From Lachnospiraceae bacterium (GTDB lineage Bacteria > Bacillota > Clostridia > Lachnospirales > Lachnospiraceae): a DNA stretch of 5,130 bases. Location of the stretch: NCBI GenBank assembly GCA_021202575.1, contig JAJQCU010000114.1, forward strand, positions 276 to 5,405, read 5' to 3'. Made by a program: the position numbers and the translations under genes. A model generated the notes under the pieces. That model was not told the DNA's origin. It ran no database searches and worked only from the letters and a program-made list of their open reading frames with translations. Below, in pieces: positions 1 to 5,130 of the stretch (position 1 is its first letter; the number at the start of each line of letters is the position of its first letter).

Positions 1-1
1 G

Positions 2-1123
2 GTTATGATCGCCCAGGCCATGATCTGTGAGCCGAAGCTTCTGATCGCGGACGAGCCCACTACCGCCCTGGATGTGATTGTGCAGCAGCAGATTCTGGAG
101 CTTTTGCTTGAGCTGCACCGCAAAAAAAAGGTCGCCATCCTCTTTATTTCCCATGATCTGAATGTGATCAGAAAAATCTGTCATAATGTCCTCGTCATGC
201 ACAACGGCCAGATTGTGGAGCGGGGCGGGGTACGGCGCGTGCTGGAGCATCCGGAGCATGAATATACCCGGACTCTGGTGGCTTCTTTCCCAAAGGCCGT
301 CCAGAAATCAGCGGACGAAAGGCCCGCTCTCTCCTTACAGCACGTAAATGTTTATTATCAGGAAAAAAACAATGGCTTTTTCGGTAAAAAGGACCATCGG
401 CAGGTGGTAAAGGATGTGTCATTTACCGTGCAGGAAGGAGAATTATTCGGTATCGTCGGGGAGAGCGGCTGCGGCAAATCCACGCTGGCGAAAGCCATTG
501 TGGGTTTGAACCCGGACTACGATGGGGAAATTATATTCGGGCAGGACGACAGCGCCGCCGGAATTTCTCAGGATGACAGCCGCCGCGGGTCCTTCTCCGG
601 TTCCGCCGCCTCCCTCTCCCACCCTCAGATGGTCTTTCAGGATCCCTTCAGCTCCTTAAATCCCGCTCACAAAATCGGCTGGATTATGACGGAGCCGTTG
701 AGAGTGCTGGGAATCCGGGACAAAAAGGAACAGCGACAGCGGGTGGAGGAAATGCTCGCCGACGTGGGTCTGGATCCCTCCTTTTATGGCCGCTATCCCC
801 GGGAGCTCTCCGGCGGTCAGCGACAGCGGGTCAGCATCGGAACCGCCCTTCTGCGCGAGCCGGGGCTTCTGGTGGCCGATGAACCGGTATCAGCTCTGGA
901 TGTGACTATCCAGTCACAGATTCTGGATCTGCTTCTGGAGCTTCATCAGAAAAAACACCTGACCATTGTGTTTATTTCTCACGATTTAAATCTGGTGCGG
1001 CACATCTGTTCCAGAGTGGCGGTTTTATACTACGGAGAGCTGGTGGAAATCGGGGATGTGGAGGAGGTGTACCGGCATCCGCGGCATGAATATACGAAAA
1101 GGCTGCTGGAGGCGGCACTGTAG
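2..1123 (+). CDS. Fused double-domain peptide-type ABC transporter ATPase, 5' partial
   Basis: This cytoplasmic protein would hydrolyse ATP to drive import through a dipeptide/oligopeptide-type (DppDF/OppDF, GsiA-like) permease. The frame is open to the left edge, so the start and about half of the first nucleotide-binding domain are missing. Counting from the ATG at 5, which is internal, the first domain keeps its Walker B (LLIADEP, 12-18), D-loop and switch histidine (H50), then the peptide-family tail ending near EHEYTRTL. The second domain is complete: Walker A GESGCGKST (152-160), Q-loop Q212, signature LSGGQ (268-272), Walker B with D292 and E293, switch H326, and a matching tail (HEYTKRL). 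Both domains look catalytically competent. Residues 179-207 form an Asp/Ser/Gly-rich insertion before the Q-loop that most relatives lack as far as I recall. Permease and binding-protein genes would be expected upstream, outside the window. The transported substrate cannot be read from the ATPase; peptides are the family default, but nickel or glutathione-type systems share this architecture. Confidence 0.93.
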   Translation, partial: VMIAQAMICEPKLLIADEPTTALDVIVQQQILELLLELHRKKKVAILFISHDLNVIRKICHNVLVMHNGQIVERGGVRRVLEHPEHEYTRTLVASFPKAVQKSADERPALSLQHVNVYYQEKNNGFFGKKDHRQVVKDVSFTVQEGELFGIVGESGCGKSTLAKAIVGLNPDYDGEIIFGQDDSAAGISQDDSRRGSFSGSAASLSHPQMVFQDPFSSLNPAHKIGWIMTEPLRVLGIRDKKEQRQRVEEMLADVGLDPSFYGRYPRELSGGQRQRVSIGTALLREPGLLVADEPVSALDVTIQSQILDLLLELHQKKHLTIVFISHDLNLVRHICSRVAVLYYGELVEIGDVEEVYRHPRHEYTKRLLEAAL

Positions 1124-1138
1124 TTCATAAAGTCACAA

Positions 1139-1202
1139 TGCCCTCCGGAAAAGAGCGGTGAAAAACTGTCGTTAATCTTCACCTTATCTTTCCCGGAGGG
1201 CA
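1139..1202. terminator. Long imperfect hairpin, possible transcript end between convergent genes
   Basis: A perfect 10-bp outer stem pairs TGCCCTCCGG (1139-1148) with CCGGAGGGCA (1193-1202). Inside it a five-pair A/T-rich segment (1150-1154 with 1187-1191) and a six-pair stem GGTGAA/TTCACC (1157-1162 with 1178-1183) continue the fold around a 15-base loop. It begins 15 bases after the ABC ATPase stop and lies downstream of the GH31 gene on the other strand, so it could serve both. Neither side is followed by a T run, so it is not a classic intrinsic terminator. It could instead be an RNA 3'-end stabiliser or a dispersed palindromic repeat. Confidence 0.4.
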
Positions 1203-1208
1203 ATCAGG

Positions 1209-1337
1209 CTACGGCGAGGCTTTTATGGTCTGCGATTCGCGTATTAGGCGGAGCAGGATGCGCAAGTTATTTCGTGGCAGTCCCTTAGTCTGCGACAAAT
1301 CGGTCAGCCATGTCAGATCATTCGCCAGTTGTTTGAA
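1209..1337 (-). other. Unexplained 42-codon open frame overlapping the GH31 3' end
   Basis: On the minus strand a stop-to-stop open frame starts inside the last codons of the GH31 gene and ends with TAG at 1211-1209. It reads like real protein, including NDLTWLTDLSQTKGLPRNN followed by RILLRLIRESQTIKAS, which is basic and amphipathic. It has no ATG; only weak TTG or CTG codons are available, and no ribosome binding site is evident. It could be a remnant of a larger gene, a dispersed repeat that happens to be open, or chance. I do not recognise a function. Confidence 0.22.
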
Positions 1338-2452
1338 TCAGAACCCTCTCGTAAGGCTTCTCATAACCGGCATGTGCCACCTGTGTTTCCACCGTCCCAT
1401 CCGCCTTCACTGTGAAATGATACTGATGATATTTTCCCTCTCTGTAGGCAAAATCCTCCCCGTTGTCCAGATAGTGGTCATACTCTCCTTCCCCCGGGTA
1501 CACCTGCAAAATCAGCGTATCATTGGGCTTCTCTCCCACATAGGACTGGTCCGGCATACAGGGCAGCGCCGTCCCCGCCTTCACATACAGCGGACAGACG
1601 TCCAGCGGCGCCTCCCTGACAAACCACACCGGCCCTGTGATTTTCTCTCCGGTCCAGTAGTCATACCACTCTTCTTCCGGCAGGTAAACCATGCGGTGAT
1701 CCGCCCCCTGCTGCACCACAGGAGCCGCCAGAATCCTGCTGCCGATCAGGAATTCATCGTTGCAGGTCCGGGCTGTCTCATCCTTTTCATACTCGTAGAC
1801 CAGCGGACGCATGATGGGCGCGCCGGTCCTTTCCCCCTCGAAAAATAAGTCATAGAAATATGGGATCAGGCGATACCGCAGCTTCACATATTTGCGGTAA
1901 ATATCCAGCACCTCATCCCCGAACACCCAGGGCTCCTGTCTGCGGCTTCCCATGGCGGAATGATTGCGGCAGAAGGGAGAAAGCACGCCCAGCTCAATCC
2001 AGCGGGCTAAAAGCTCCGGGGTGGTATCCGCGCCAAAGCCTCCGATGTCCGTCCCGGCGAAGGGCATGCCGGACAGTCCCAGGCTGCACAGCTGGGGGAT
2101 GGCCATCTGTAAATGTCCCCACATGCTGGTGTTATCTCCCGTCCAGACCATGGCATATTTCTGGCTGCCCGCGAAGCAGGCCCTGGTAATCACAAATGGA
2201 CGGCGGCCGTCATGCTCCTTTAAACCCTCATAGGTGGCTTTGGACATCAGGTGGCCGTAGACATTGTGAATGCCGGCGTGGTCTGTGGGTCTGTCCTCAT
2301 CCGTGAACACCACATCCTCCGGCAGCGGCCCCTTGAAGCTGGCCGGCTCGTTCATATCATTCCAGACGCCCCGGATGCCTTTTTTTACCAGAAAGTCAAT
2401 CTTGTCCGCCCACCAGCCGCGGGTTTTCGGATTCCCGAAGTCCGGGAAGCCG

Positions 2453-2460
2453 CCCCCCCC
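2453..2460 (-). other. G8 tract at the second GH31 frame break
   Basis: On the coding (minus) strand eight Gs follow TGGCC. As written the frame reads W-P-G-G-A-A-S-R and reaches a stop near 2385. Nine Gs would give W-P-G-G-G-G-F-P-D-F, which matches the GH31 spacing W-P-G-x-x-x-F-P-D-F (known, for example, in human acid alpha-glucosidase). One missing G therefore explains the break. The tract also makes a G-GGG-GGG heptamer in the incoming frame, a possible slippery site for a -1 shift that would restore the product. Confidence 0.8.
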
Positions 2461-3232
2461 GGCCAGACAGCGTTAATGTAGATATCTCCCTCCGGCGTTT
2501 TGGCAAAATATCCGTTCTCCACGCCCTCATCGTAAATCTCATAGCCCTCTTCTTTTTTCACGCCCGCGTCGTTGATGCAGACCATCTTAAATCCCCGGTC
2601 CGCCATCTGAGCCAGAAAGCCCTCCGGATCGCCGTGATACCGATCCAGATCCCAGGTAAAATCCCGGTAGCCCCGCATATAATCGATGTCCAGGTGAATG
2701 GAATCGCAGGGAATATCGTTATCCCGCATCCCGTCCGCGATCTCCTGCACATCGTCCCGGGTCACATAGCCCCATCGGCTCTGGTGATATCCCAGTGTCC
2801 ACTTCTGAGGCAGCGGCGTGGTACCGGTTAGGTAAGTATAGCCGCCCAGCACCGCCGGTATATTTTCGCCCGCAATGTAATAATAATCCAGATTGCCCCT
2901 GTCCGCGCCGAACCAGAAGTACTCCTCCGACTCCTGCCCCATGTTAAACCAGCTCTTATAGGTGTTGTCGAAAAACAGGCCGTACACATGGCTGTCCGTC
3001 AGCGTGATAAAGAAGGGAATGCTCTTATACAGCGCCTTGAAGGTGTCCACATGGGGATCCGGATTGTCCGTATTCCACATCTCATAGTCATAATGGCGCT
3101 TGTCTAGGTACCCGGTCTTGTCCCCAAGGCCGTAAAAATGCTCCGACCCGCTCATGGCCTTGACCACCTGAATGGGGTGCCCGCCGTCCTTGTCCGCCTC
3201 CCCGGCCCTGTGGCCCTCCTCCGCCAGAAGCT

Positions 3233-3238
3233 TTAATA
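3233..3238 (-). other. First GH31 frame break (premature TAA)
   Basis: The N-terminal frame ends ...KRVSEEY-stop with TAA at 3235-3233. The next frame immediately continues as LKLLAEEGHRAGEADKDGG and runs without a stop into HPIQVVKAMSGSEHFYGLG. Adding one T (TATTTAAAG in place of TATTAAAG) joins them as EEYLKLLAEEG. The sequence here is not a slippery heptamer, so recoding is unlikely. The later GTG at 3167 is not needed as a separate start. Confidence 0.75.
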
Positions 3239-3589
3239 TTCCTCGCTGACCCGCTTTAAGGGCGTGCGGCTGCCCCGGTAATCCGCGCAGACCAGTTCAC
3301 TATTTTTATCAAAAAAATCCACCAGAAAATCGTCGCAGACCCGGACGCCCAGCTCAGGCGTAAAAATCCAGAGGCCGTCCTCTCTTTGCTCCACACGAAT
3401 CCCGCAGGGAACAGCCTTATCTCCCTCGATGGCCTTAGAGCGATGATCCTCGCTCATCAGCCCCGCGAAAACATTGACAATTTGTGGGGTGATCACCTCG
3501 ATACGCGCCTTCTGATGCTCAAAATTCAGATAAATGATCTGTCCTTTTACTTCATAATGTAATAATCTGCCGCAGTTCATTTGCCATCT

Positions 3590-3595
3590 TCCTCC
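3590..3595 (-). promoter_or_regulatory. Ribosome binding site of the GH31 gene
   Basis: GGAGGA on the minus strand lies nine bases before the ATG at 3580. It decides this start over in-frame upstream ATGs at 3682 and 3622, which lie at or upstream of the predicted transcription start. Confidence 0.8.
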
Positions 3596-3612
3596 GATTA
3601 TTTTTCCAACCC

Positions 3613-3641
3613 AGTGTATCATGAATTTTGATTCTTCACAA
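3613..3641 (-). promoter_or_regulatory. Sigma-A type promoter for the GH31 gene, extended -10
   Basis: On the minus strand TTGTGA (3641-3636) and TACACT (3618-3613) are separated by 17 bases, and a TGA triplet directly before the -10 box gives the extended TGN motif. Transcription would start near 3606, leaving a leader of roughly 26 bases that holds the ribosome binding site. No catabolite-repression (cre) operator is obvious beside it. An intact promoter and ribosome site argue that the gene was recently functional. Confidence 0.6.
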
Positions 3642-3695
3642 CCGCATATTTTCTGTTGTTTTCCCCCAGAATCCCTGCGCAAATGTTTTATTATT

Positions 3696-3895
3696 TTAAA
3701 TGATTTTCTTCCTTTCTCCTATTCCCATTTGGAAATAATGGGCCGATGCCTGTTCCATAATCCTGCAAAACTGCTGCAGGTAATCAATTGAATGACCACC
3801 TGAAGCAGCTGTTATTTTGCTTATGCATATTCATACCTCTTTCTTTTAGAAAAATTTAATAATATTGGCTGTGACGATACCGCTCTTCCACGCAT
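3696..3895 (-). pseudogene. Degraded or frameshifted small protein-like reading, unknown function
   Basis: The minus strand between the two promoters reads like protein in two consecutive frames. The first runs from the ATG at 3895 (MRGRAVSSQPILLNFSK, then RKRYEYA) to TAA at 3823-3821. The second is open from 3830 to TAA at 3698-3696 and includes ITAASGGHSIDYLQQ and RIMEQASAHYFQMGIGE. One extra base near 3821 would join them into about 69 residues. The first frame is also open upstream of the ATG to about 3945 (FEDKKFAPTIY). No ribosome binding site precedes the ATG, and the stretch contains an inverted repeat. I do not recognise a family. It may be a gene fragment, a dispersed intergenic repeat that resembles coding DNA, or chance. 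Confidence 0.3.
3771..3808. repeat. Imperfect inverted repeat in the divergent intergenic region
   Basis: CTGCTGCAGGT (3771-3781) pairs with ACCTGAAGCAG (3798-3808), with one mismatch in 11 and a 16-base loop. The right arm is followed on the plus strand by a T-rich stretch (TGTTATTTT), and the left arm on the minus strand is followed by TTTT, so either strand could form a weak terminator-like hairpin. A smaller hairpin CCCATT/AATGGG lies nearby at 3724-3742. No gene clearly ends here, so the role is open. Confidence 0.45.
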
Positions 3896-3952
3896 GTATA
3901 TGGTAGGAGCAAATTTTTTGTCCTCAAATATCGAAAAGTGTCAGTTTGAGTG

Positions 3953-3981
3953 TTGAAGAGCAATCTTTTTTATGGTATTCT
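3953..3981 (+). promoter_or_regulatory. Sigma-A type promoter for the Rpn-like gene, extended -10
   Basis: TTGAAG (3953-3958) and TATTCT (3976-3981) are separated by 17 bases. TGG directly before the -10 box supplies the extended TGN motif, and a T6 run lies in the spacer. Transcription would start near 3988, giving a leader of about 80 bases before the ATG at 4067. Confidence 0.55.
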
Positions 3982-4013
3982 AAAATCAAGACTTGTGATT
4001 TTTGTTATTTTTT

Positions 4014-4029
4014 ACCTGTGATCTCAGGT
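4014..4029. repeat. Short palindrome in the Rpn-like gene leader
   Basis: ACCTG-TGATCT-CAGGT is a near-perfect 16-base dyad in the 5' leader, 37 bases before the start codon and just after a T-rich stretch. It could be a small RNA hairpin or an operator-like site. No known regulator motif is recognised. Confidence 0.3.
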
Positions 4030-4055
4030 TTCTCTTCTGCTCCGGGACATTTGGG

Positions 4056-4061
4056 AAGGAG
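4056..4061 (+). promoter_or_regulatory. Ribosome binding site of the Rpn-like gene
   Basis: AAGGAG lies five bases before the ATG at 4067 and supports this start. The upstream frame has no better candidate. Confidence 0.75.
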
Positions 4062-4066
4062 AGCTG

Positions 4067-5130
4067 ATGAAGCGATACACGCTTCCACAGAAGACAAAGC
4101 CGCATGCTGAATTTCCAAAAGAAAACACAGAAGCTGATTTACCAAAGACAACACAGCAGGCCACTTCACCAAAGAAGAGGAACCGCAGGAAGACAGGCAC
4201 AGGCTCCGGGAAGCAAAGTCAGGGCACGCCATACGATGACGTGTTCCGCACGCTCTTAAACGACTGCACACCGATGATACTCCCCATCATCAATGAGATG
4301 TTTGGAACGGCTTTTACCGGCGATGAAACAATCGATTTACACCCAGAGCTACATTTTCTCAACCGGCAGGGTGGAGAGGAGGAAAAGCGTATCACAGATT
4401 CCAGCTTTACCGTTTCCGGAACTGTGCCAAGGCATTTCTTACTGGAGATACAGAGCACATCGGACAGCAGCATGCTGGTCAGGATTTTTGAGTACTCCAC
4501 TCAAATCGCGCTGGACAGCGGAGAAATCACAGGCAACACACTGCATGTCACCATTCCGGACTGCGGCGTCCTGTTCCTGCGAAGCACCCGGAATACCCCA
4601 GAACGAATGCTGATCAGAATTGATACGCCGGGAGGCTCCGCCAGCTTTGATGTGCAGGTGTTGAAGACACAGCTATATACAATTGATGAAATCTTTGAGA
4701 AAAAGCTCTTCATGCTGATCCCATTTTACATATTCTCACATGAGAAGCGCTTTCCCGAATACAATACAGATGAGGAAAAGCTTGAGGAACTGAAAACAGA
4801 ATATGCCGACATTGTAAGCAGGCTGCGATGTTTGAAGGAAACCGGGCAGATATCGGAATATCAACATCGGATGATCATCGACATGTCCGGGAAGGTGCTC
4901 AAAAGCATCGCAGCCAAATATGACAACGTCAGGGAAGGAGTTGAAGAGACTATGGCAGGAAGAATTATTGAGACAGAAGCCAGCAGGATTTATCATGAAG
5001 GAGAAAAACTTGGGGAAAAGCGCGAGAAGAAACGAACGGCAGTCAAACTCCATGACAGAGGCGATAATCTTGAGTCAATCGCAGATATTCTCGAGGTAGA
5101 TATCCGTCAGGTCAGGAAATGGATCAGGAA
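4067..5130 (+). CDS. Rpn/PD-(D/E)XK nuclease-like 'transposase' family protein, 3' partial
   Basis: The frame is open from the ATG at 4067 to the right edge (354 codons, no stop), so the C-terminus is missing. Residues 1-55 are basic and low in complexity, ending in PKKRNRRK. The conserved part begins at YDDVFRTLLND (56-66). It continues with ITDSSF (Asp 111) and LLEIQS (Glu 127, Gln 129), where a PD-(D/E)XK fold would place its metal-binding D and E-x-K; here the K position is Q, as I recall for many clostridial relatives (HLECQS). Then follow MLVRIFEYSTQIAL, TPGGSASFDVQVLK, IFEKKLFMLIPFYIFSHE and a charged coiled-coil-like region near 240-265. The last visible part, about 333-354 (NLESIADILEVDIRQVRKW), resembles a helix-turn-helix or the short C-terminal repeat seen in Rpn/YhgA-type proteins. 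Rpn proteins are DNA endonucleases tied to recombination; activity here is inferred only. The gene has its own promoter and stands divergent to the GH31 gene. Confidence 0.8.
   Translation, partial: MKRYTLPQKTKPHAEFPKENTEADLPKTTQQATSPKKRNRRKTGTGSGKQSQGTPYDDVFRTLLNDCTPMILPIINEMFGTAFTGDETIDLHPELHFLNRQGGEEEKRITDSSFTVSGTVPRHFLLEIQSTSDSSMLVRIFEYSTQIALDSGEITGNTLHVTIPDCGVLFLRSTRNTPERMLIRIDTPGGSASFDVQVLKTQLYTIDEIFEKKLFMLIPFYIFSHEKRFPEYNTDEEKLEELKTEYADIVSRLRCLKETGQISEYQHRMIIDMSGKVLKSIAAKYDNVREGVEETMAGRIIETEASRIYHEGEKLGEKREKKRTAVKLHDRGDNLESIADILEVDIRQVRKWIR
4082..4192 (+). repeat. Degenerate 27-bp (nine-residue) tandem repeat in the Rpn-like N-terminus
   Basis: Residues 6-42 divide into about four units, each starting with a hydrophobic or Ser residue, then Pro, then a basic or polar residue: LPQKTKPHAE (ten residues), FPKENTEAD, LPKTTQQAT, SPKKRNRRK. 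At DNA level the two middle units align as T-T-x-CCAAA-rich blocks with a 27-base period. The unit ends just before the conserved nuclease-like domain, so it forms a flexible, Lys/Pro-rich lead segment that could vary in copy number. Confidence 0.6.

Larger units (their letters stand above)
1318..3580 (-). pseudogene. GH31 alpha-glucosidase, interrupted by two apparent one-base deletions
   Basis: The product would be a cytosolic alpha-glucosidase (glycoside hydrolase family 31, retaining) that releases glucose from non-reducing ends; no signal peptide is seen. The start is the ATG at 3580, chosen because GGAGGA lies nine bases upstream; the frame also extends to 3682 but without support. The reading passes through three frames. 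The first, 3580 to about 3236, is the N-terminal beta domain (MNCGRLLHYEVKGQ). The second, to about 2453, carries EHFYGLGDKTG, PLPQKWTLGYHQSRWGY and LDIDYMRGYRDFTWD. The third, to the TGA at 1318, carries the nucleophile motif GVWNDMNEPASF (Asp near 409), the acid/base motif WTGDNTSMW (Asp near 483), GTDIGGFG and CRNHSAMGSR. Length plus two bases is divisible by three and gives 754 residues, normal for the family. All catalytic motifs are intact, so the damage is recent, compensated by slippage, or a base-call error. Motifs favour an alpha-glucosidase over the YicI-type xylosidases. The gene is monocistronic here and convergent with the ABC gene. Confidence 0.9.

Noticed and set aside
1228..1295. 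Direct repeat GTCTGCGA at 1228 and 1288, 60 bases apart
   Set aside because: Eight bases repeated once is within chance, and nothing around the copies matches.
1225..1848. 207-codon plus-strand open frame opposite the GH31 gene
   Set aside because: It is antisense to a clearly conserved GH31 sequence, is rich in Arg, His and Pro as shadow frames usually are, and shows no domain or ribosome binding site.
1860..2831. Several plus-strand open frames of 65-109 codons within the GH31 region
   Set aside because: They are shadows of the GH31 coding strand; GH31 motifs explain the DNA fully.
2385..3167. GTG at 3167 as the start of a separate 260-residue gene
   Set aside because: The same frame reads correct GH31 protein upstream of it, without a ribosome binding site at the GTG; it is the middle piece of one gene.
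3580..3682. Upstream in-frame ATG codons as the GH31 start
   Set aside because: They lie at or upstream of the predicted transcription start, and the added residues do not look like the family; the ATG at 3580 has a well-spaced GGAGGA.
4219..5053. Minus-strand open frames opposite the Rpn-like gene
   Set aside because: The plus-strand frame is continuous, has a promoter and ribosome binding site, and matches a known family; the antisense frames do not.
1..5130. Search for CRISPR arrays, tRNA or rRNA genes, transposon ends and riboswitches
   Set aside because: No regularly spaced direct repeats, no tRNA-like cloverleaf or conserved rRNA text, no clear terminal inverted repeats with target duplications, and no recognised riboswitch core were seen.

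Overview
The window suggests a Gram-positive anaerobe of the Bacillota, most likely a gut Lachnospiraceae or a close clostridial relative. The reasons are the protein families present (a fused peptide-type ABC ATPase, a clostridial-style GH31 alpha-glucosidase, and a PD-(D/E)XK/Rpn-like 'transposase' protein of a kind that is very abundant in Lachnospiraceae), the strong GGAGG-type ribosome binding sites and the AT-rich intergenic DNA. This assignment is inference from family knowledge; no marker gene is present.

Layout. (1) Bases 2-1123, plus strand: the 3' part of a double-domain ABC transporter ATPase of the dipeptide/oligopeptide (DppD-DppF, GsiA-like) type, cut by the left window edge. 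(2) Bases 1124-1317: a convergent intergenic gap with a long imperfect hairpin (1139-1202) and an unexplained minus-strand open frame (1209-1337). (3) Bases 1318-3580, minus strand: one GH31 alpha-glucosidase gene, interrupted twice by apparent one-base losses. One lies at 3233-3238 and one in a G8 run (C8 on the plus strand) at 2453-2460. If both bases are restored, the gene gives a continuous protein of about 754 residues with both catalytic aspartates. (4) Bases 3581-4066: a divergent, AT-rich intergenic region with a good extended -10 promoter for each flanking gene, an inverted repeat, and a minus-strand stretch that reads like a degraded small protein in two frames. (5) Bases 4067-5130, plus strand: an Rpn/PD-(D/E)XK nuclease-like protein that runs off the right edge, with a degenerate nine-residue tandem repeat in its basic N-terminal region.

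How the parts work together. The ABC ATPase would power uptake of peptides or a similar small solute. The GH31 enzyme would release glucose from alpha-glucosides in the cytoplasm. The two genes converge, and nothing in the sequence shows that they share a pathway. The Rpn-like gene has its own promoter and looks like an independent, possibly mobile or multicopy, unit. No defence system, CRISPR array, tRNA or rRNA gene is seen. The main open question is whether the GH31 lesions are real decay, a slippage-controlled (phase-variable or recoded) gene, or base-call errors.
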